Shown in pieces: positions 59,667 through 64,000 of a stretch of DNA of 64,000 nt. The DNA is from JACRLW01 sp050181465. Lineage in GTDB: Bacteria > Planctomycetota > UBA1135 > UBA2386. Location: positions 116,280 to 180,279 of the forward strand of contig JBFXDD010000007.1 in NCBI GenBank assembly GCA_050181465.1, in the 5' to 3' direction. Numbering within the stretch: position 1 is the stretch's first letter; each line of letters opens with the position of its first letter. Made by a program: the position numbers and the translations under genes. The notes below the pieces were generated by a model that was not told the origin of the DNA, did not search any database, and saw only the letters and a program-made list of their open reading frames with translations.

Positions 59667-60518
59667 ATGAGCAACCCGCCGCCGACATCACCGACCAGCG
59701 TGCCGATCGAAGACCCGAACGCGAGCGGGCTCGATGCCGCGCCGACGCGATCCGCGATCGTCGCACTGCGACGGCTCACCAAACGTTACGGCCGCCATGT
59801 CGCCGTGGATGACATGTCGCTGACTGTTCATCAGGGCGAGATCCTGGCGCTCTTGGGGCCCAACGGAGCCGGCAAGACGACCACGATCCGCATGCTCATG
59901 GGGCTGCTCGCGCCGAGTGTGGGGCAAGCGACTGTGCACGGAATGGACTGCTTCACGCAGCGCGCGGCCGTCATGCAGCACGTGGGTTATCTGCCCGACG
60001 AGCCGAACTTCCATGAACACCTGCGCGGGGGCGAGGTTGCGCGGTTCTGTGCGGCCATGCGCGGAATCCCCGAGGATCTCGCCGTCGCTCGGATCGAAGC
60101 CCTCGCCGAGCGCTTGGAGTTCGCGGATGCGCTGGACGAGTACGCGGTGAACTACTCGATGGGAATGCGCAAGAAGCTCGCCTTGACTTGCGCGATCCTC
60201 CACGAGCCGTCGGTTCTCGTGCTCGATGAACCCACCAACGGTCTCGATCCCGTGGTGACACGCACACTGCTCGAGTTGGTGCGCGAACTCGCCGCCAAAG
60301 GCACGGCGATCTTCTACAGCACGCACTTGCTCGAGCAGGCCGAGCGGCTCTGTCATCGCGTGGCGATCTTGCATCGCGGTGCGCTTGCGGCGCTCGGCAC
60401 ACCGGCGGAACTGCGGAGCAGGATCGCAGCCGAGGCTTCCCTGGAAGACGTGTTCTTCCAGGTGACCAGCGGCGAGTCGCTGCCGGGACCCTCCGAGCCG
60501 CGGGCGGACGAGCCGTGA
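59667..60518 (+). CDS. ABC transporter ATP-binding protein
   Basis: The 283-residue protein (ATG at 59667; an upstream in-frame start adds 12 basic residues) has Walker A GPNGAGKTT (64-72), the degenerate signature YSMGMRKKL (163-171), Walker B VLVLDEPTNG (183-192) and H-loop YSTHLLEQAE. Sequence style fits ABC-2-type exporters (CcmA/YbhF-like; single-domain drug, lipid or oligosaccharide efflux). A Pro/Ser-rich N-terminal extension of ~30 residues is unusual. Its TGA overlaps the ATG of the permease gene (TGATG). Confidence 0.92.
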   Translation: MSNPPPTSPTSVPIEDPNASGLDAAPTRSAIVALRRLTKRYGRHVAVDDMSLTVHQGEILALLGPNGAGKTTTIRMLMGLLAPSVGQATVHGMDCFTQRAAVMQHVGYLPDEPNFHEHLRGGEVARFCAAMRGIPEDLAVARIEALAERLEFADALDEYAVNYSMGMRKKLALTCAILHEPSVLVLDEPTNGLDPVVTRTLLELVRELAAKGTAIFYSTHLLEQAERLCHRVAILHRGALAALGTPAELRSRIAAEASLEDVFFQVTSGESLPGPSEPRADEP

Positions 60519-62986
60519 TGCACAGTCCACCGCGCACGCCGCGCGTCCTGTGGTTGTTGGCGAAAGTGGCGGTCGCGCGGCTCTTGCGCTTCTCGGCGAT
60601 CCAACAAGAGCGTCGGCGAAGCAAGGCGAGCCGCAGGACATCTCGCCGTGCGAGTCGCAGCGGGGCAACGCCTCGTCGCCGCGCGACGCCACGCAAGCGA
60701 ACAGACGGCACGACGTGGATGCTCGTCGCTTTCCTGCCGATCTTTCTGCTGCAAGCGCTCATCACGACCGGGCACGGCAGCCAGACCCTGGCAAACGCCT
60801 GCAAACGGCATGTCCGGGTCGAACAGTCGATTCGGGACGTTCTTGAACGCGAATCGAGCACGGGTGCGGAGAGCCAAACGGCGCCAAGCGATGCGGTGGA
60901 CGCGCCCGCGAGACTCGGCGGTGGAGCCAGGCCCCCACGAACCCTCACGCGCTACTTCTTCGGCGGCGAGAACCCCCTGCTCGATGGTCGACCACGTGAT
61001 CTGTACCTGCGCAGCATGGCGGTCCTGATGACGGTCCTGGCGTTGGCGATGTTCGCGCTGGCCTTCGGCAGCGCGCATGCCACGCTCGCGGGCGGGTCGT
61101 GGACGTGGCAGTGGCTGATGACGTTCCCGGTGCCCACGCGATCGCTCGTTCTCGCGCGCGCCGCGGAGTACGCGCTGATTCAAGCATCCCCGTGGTTCTT
61201 CCTCGCACCGCTGGGCTTCCAGGTCCTGCGAACTCTTGGTTGGACGATCCTCGGCGCGATGTCGTTCACAATCCTCGCGACGCTGATCCTCAACGCGATC
61301 ACCGGCTCGTTGCGACTGTTCGTGGAGACGTGGCTGCGACTGCGCTACTCACTGCGCACCCTGCGGGCGATTGCGGGGATCTGCGCGGTGGTGGCCGTCG
61401 TGCTGCTCGGGATCTGTGCCACGGCGTTCCTGCGCGGAGGGCACAGTAGTTGGCTCATCGACTTCGCCGATGCTCTGCCGGCGGGCACGACGTGGCTGCC
61501 GACCGCTCTGCCCATCGCGATCGTCGAGCACGGACTCTCCGGCGTGCTTGCCGGGGGGGCGGTTGCGGCAATCGTGTTCGCGATCGTCACCTGGGGAACG
61601 ACGCGCCTCTTGTCCGGCGGTGCCATGCGGAGTGGCGGTGTCGACTCCGGCGCGCGCGGTCGCGCGGGGGGGTGGCGCAAGGGCCGCGCGATGGATGTCT
61701 ACAAGAAGGATCTCGCGCTCCTCGGCCGCGATCACCATTTCCTGGCGCAGACCTTGGTCGTGCCGGCGGTGATGATCGCGATGCAGTTGCTGCTCAACCC
61801 GCGCTTGGGGACGGCAGAGGGGCGCGCGATCGCCATGTTCGGCTACGGCATCGGACTGTTCTCGATGCTCGGTGGCGGGTTCCAGTCGCTCGCGATCGAA
61901 GGTCGAGCGCTGTGGATGTTGTTCACCTTCCCGACGCCGGTCGGACGGGTGCTCGCGCACAAGGCGCGGATCTGGGCTGCGATCGCGATCGGGTTCGGGT
62001 GGGTGGCGGTCGGCCTGCGCGTGCTCGGTGGTGCCGCGATCACCGCTCCGGAGTTGGTCCGCGCGCTCGTCATGGTTGCGGTCGGCCTGTTCTGCGCTTC
62101 CCATCTGGCAGTCGGCATCAGCGTGATCGGTGCGACGCCGAGGGATGAAGAGATCTCGCGACAACCCAAGGCGCGTCACGTCTATCTGTTCTTCGCGCTC
62201 GCGAGCTCCTGGTTCGCGGTGCTCGGTGCGGAGACGGCGACTCAGACCATCACGGCCGTCGCGGTGGTCGTCACGCTGACCGGGGCCGTGTGGCAGCGGG
62301 CGTGTGCGCGATTGCCCTGGCTGCTCGATCCCAGCGAGGAGCCGCGTAATCGAGTCTTGCTCTTCGATGGCGCGGCCGCGCTGTTTCTCTTCTTCGTGTT
62401 GCAACTCCTCGGCGGCATGGTCCTGCAGGTCGCCGAGACCGACGGCATCGCGTGGGGCGGGATGACCCTCGTCTTCTCCATCGCCGGCGCCGTTGCGATT
62501 CTCGTGATGACCGGTGCGCTCGCCGCGCGCGGTGTCGATGTGCGCGGCGAGCTCGGCCTGGAGTTCACTCGTCTCTCGCAGCGCTGGCCGGTCGCGATCG
62601 GGCTCTCGATCCTCGGCGGGCTCGCACTCGGCGGAATCGCGATCGGCTATTCGTTGCTCGTGCGGCACCTCGAGTGGTTCGACCTTCCGACCATGGTCCT
62701 CACGGACCGGACCTGGGTGCTGCTCCTCGGTGTGCTGGCCGCACCGATCGTCGAGGAGATCCTGTTTCGCGGCCTGCTCCTCAGCGGGCTGCGAAGCAGC
62801 TACTCCGATCGCACCGCGGTGCTCGCGAGCGCTGCGCTCTTCGCGGTCGTGCATCCGGCGCCTTCCTGGCTACCGGTGTTCTTGGTCGGAGTCTTCGCAG
62901 CCTGCCTCCGCATTCGCTGTGGCCACCTGTTGCCGGCGATGATGGCGCACGGCGTCTACAACGCGGTCGTGATCACGATGGGTTGA
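60518..62986 (+). CDS. ABC-2-type permease fused to a CPBP (CAAX-protease-like) domain
   Basis: The 822-residue protein has many transmembrane helices: an ABC-2 exporter-like part (~40-600, with 'GSWTWQWLMTFPVPTRSLVLARAAEY' like a permease coupling region), and a C-terminal intramembrane protease-type domain (~700-822). The latter has EEILFRG (Glu-Glu-x3-Arg), FAVVHPAP (His) and MMAHGVYNAVV (His), the CPBP motif set. CPBP proteins include prenyl-protein proteases and bacteriocin-immunity factors. Fusion to a permease is uncommon. It works with the ATPase gene directly upstream. Substrate unknown. Confidence 0.75.
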   Translation: MHSPPRTPRVLWLLAKVAVARLLRFSAIQQERRRSKASRRTSRRASRSGATPRRRATPRKRTDGTTWMLVAFLPIFLLQALITTGHGSQTLANACKRHVRVEQSIRDVLERESSTGAESQTAPSDAVDAPARLGGGARPPRTLTRYFFGGENPLLDGRPRDLYLRSMAVLMTVLALAMFALAFGSAHATLAGGSWTWQWLMTFPVPTRSLVLARAAEYALIQASPWFFLAPLGFQVLRTLGWTILGAMSFTILATLILNAITGSLRLFVETWLRLRYSLRTLRAIAGICAVVAVVLLGICATAFLRGGHSSWLIDFADALPAGTTWLPTALPIAIVEHGLSGVLAGGAVAAIVFAIVTWGTTRLLSGGAMRSGGVDSGARGRAGGWRKGRAMDVYKKDLALLGRDHHFLAQTLVVPAVMIAMQLLLNPRLGTAEGRAIAMFGYGIGLFSMLGGGFQSLAIEGRALWMLFTFPTPVGRVLAHKARIWAAIAIGFGWVAVGLRVLGGAAITAPELVRALVMVAVGLFCASHLAVGISVIGATPRDEEISRQPKARHVYLFFALASSWFAVLGAETATQTITAVAVVVTLTGAVWQRACARLPWLLDPSEEPRNRVLLFDGAAALFLFFVLQLLGGMVLQVAETDGIAWGGMTLVFSIAGAVAILVMTGALAARGVDVRGELGLEFTRLSQRWPVAIGLSILGGLALGGIAIGYSLLVRHLEWFDLPTMVLTDRTWVLLLGVLAAPIVEEILFRGLLLSGLRSSYSDRTAVLASAALFAVVHPAPSWLPVFLVGVFAACLRIRCGHLLPAMMAHGVYNAVVITMG

Positions 62987-63100
62987 TTCGCGGATCGCGT
63001 TTGCACCCGATCTTCGGCGCGGATCGATGCGCGTGTGCCTCCGGCCGCATTCGCGAGAGCAGGGTCTGGGGCAAACGCGTGGAAGGTCCGTCAGGGCTAG

Positions 63101-64000
63101 GAGCCTGTCCGGGTAGCCGGCAAGCCGTTCGCCGCTGAGAGCATTGCGAATCGCGGCGCGACCGGGATGGCGAATGGCCGCTGCGGCGGGCGGAGTTGGA
63201 CGTCGATGGCGCCGAGAAGCGCGAAAAGACGACGCGGAGCCGCTCAGCGGGCGAGGATGAGCTTCCTGAGGTTGTGCGCGGCACAGATCATCCGCCACTC
63301 CTCGGCGACACGATCGAGCCCACGCATGAGGAAGCGGCGGAAGCCGAGGGCTTCCTTGATCTGGCCGAACACCGGCTCGACGGTCTGCTTTCGCAAGCGG
63401 TAGCGACTGCGGAAGCCACCTCGTCGGAGTCGCGTCGCCATTTCCGCGGCGCGACCTTGTTCACGCTGTCCTGTTGCCGTCGCAGTGCCGTGCTTTTGCC
63501 GGCCGGTGGCCAGGTAGCCGCGGATCTTGCGGCGTGCGAGCTCGACGAGATTTGCTTCGGAGCAGTAACCCGTGTCTGCGGAGATCTCCGCGGCCTGTCG
63601 CCCGACGTTGGCTTTGATCTGGCCCAGCAACTCCGGCAGCTCCGGCGCATCGTTTTGGCGGTTGCTCAGGCTCGCCGCCACGATGACCTGGCTGCCCGCA
63701 TCGACCGCGAGTTGGCAGTTGTAGCTCTGCTCGAAGGTCTGTCGTGTGCGCATGACTCGACTGTCCGGATCGGTGAAGTTGCGCTGACGTTTCTCGAGCG
63801 GCTTCGAATTCCGGCGACGTGTCGAGGCTCGGGGATCGTCGTCGTCGCGCTCGTCTTCTTCCGCGACTTCCTTCTCCAGCGCAGCCTTGGCGGCGCGAAT
63901 GCGCTCCAGTCGCTGCTGCTTGTCTGCGACCCACTGCGGCAACTCGTCGCCGCGCTTGTCGCGCCCGAATGCGCCGTCTTCCTGGCCATCCGCGACCTCC
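63101..64000 (-). mobile_element. IS1182-like insertion sequence, one end in window
   Basis: The element end reads GAGCCTGTCCGGGTAGCC at 63101 and abuts CTAG (63097-63100). The transposase gene runs leftward into it and the other end lies beyond 64000. Bases 62987-63100 between the permease gene and the element show nothing else. Confidence 0.7.
63244..64000 (-). CDS. IS1182-family-like DDE transposase (partial)
   Basis: The frame is open at 64000; the visible ~252 residues include FGRDKRGDELPQWVADKQQR, then the catalytic Asp regions QLAVDAGSQVIVAASLSNRQ and AAEISADTGYCSEANLVELA. The C-terminal Glu is in VEPVFGQIKEALGFRRFLMR, a pattern typical of IS1182/IS4-type DDE transposases. An inner helical K/E-rich insert (RIRAAKAALEKEVAEEDERD) is seen in the family. 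The N-terminal part is outside the window. No frameshift is seen in the visible portion, so it may be functional. Confidence 0.88.
   Translation of the reverse strand, partial: EVADGQEDGAFGRDKRGDELPQWVADKQQRLERIRAAKAALEKEVAEEDERDDDDPRASTRRRNSKPLEKRQRNFTDPDSRVMRTRQTFEQSYNCQLAVDAGSQVIVAASLSNRQNDAPELPELLGQIKANVGRQAAEISADTGYCSEANLVELARRKIRGYLATGRQKHGTATATGQREQGRAAEMATRLRRGGFRSRYRLRKQTVEPVFGQIKEALGFRRFLMRGLDRVAEEWRMICAAHNLRKLILAR

Overview
The window looks like one contig (one 100-N scaffold gap) from a high-GC, Gram-negative-type bacterium, most likely a Planctomycetota member. This placement is an inference. It rests on a Ser/Thr kinase gene beside an ECF sigma gene, a sigma factor fused through a membrane segment to carboxypeptidase-regulatory-like domains, many secreted proteins with related beta-rich end domains, HEAT and TPR giants, and many GTG starts. 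Myxococcota is the main alternative.

Layout. 1-4.4 kb: four tandem secreted amidohydrolase-like proteins (minus strand), all lacking the usual HxH metal motif. 4.7-13.5 kb: a nitrilase-type amidase, a 1677-residue TPR protein with an embedded C39-type peptidase domain, a GT-C membrane glycosyltransferase and a secreted propeller-like protein. 13.5-17.5 kb: a DUF1801 protein with a histone-like tail, then a tight operon of methyltransferase, 2Fe-2S ferredoxin with an unusual ligand, and pseudouridine synthase, followed by a PmtA-like methyltransferase. 17.6-22.1 kb: a compact operon of lysine-2,3-aminomutase-type radical SAM enzyme, Cys-cluster protein, two ATP-grasp ligases and a GNAT acetyltransferase. 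This is the best candidate here for an uncharacterised small-molecule pathway, possibly a beta-lysine amide or peptide. 22-32.5 kb: a membrane-tethered sigma factor and several secreted, outer-membrane or anchored proteins.

32.5-37.4 kb is an accessory, decaying zone. It holds two frame-damaged remnants of integron-integrase-like tyrosine recombinases, a secreted redoxin-like gene split in frame by a 176-bp palindromic element, and further copies of that element. There are four full-length copies in the window (14.2, 34.2, 36.5 and 37.2 kb), each with a core of exactly 176 bp between CTAG-like tetranucleotides, plus a deleted copy at 52.5 kb. They look like MITEs.

37.4-48 kb: a beta-lactamase-fold serine hydrolase, a Ser/Thr kinase with its ECF sigma factor, a secreted metallophosphoesterase, leuS and an rRNA methyltransferase. 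47.7-52.1 kb: two overlapping genes for HEAT-type membrane proteins. 52.3-56.2 kb: tRNA-Val(CAC) and a modE-like/modA/modB/modC molybdate uptake operon divergent from a sulfite-oxidase-fold lipoprotein. 56.3-63 kb: small membrane and secreted proteins, a sigma-like protein with a G12 tract, and an ABC ATPase with a permease fused to a CPBP (CAAX-protease-like) domain. The window ends inside an IS1182-like insertion sequence whose end also abuts CTAG.
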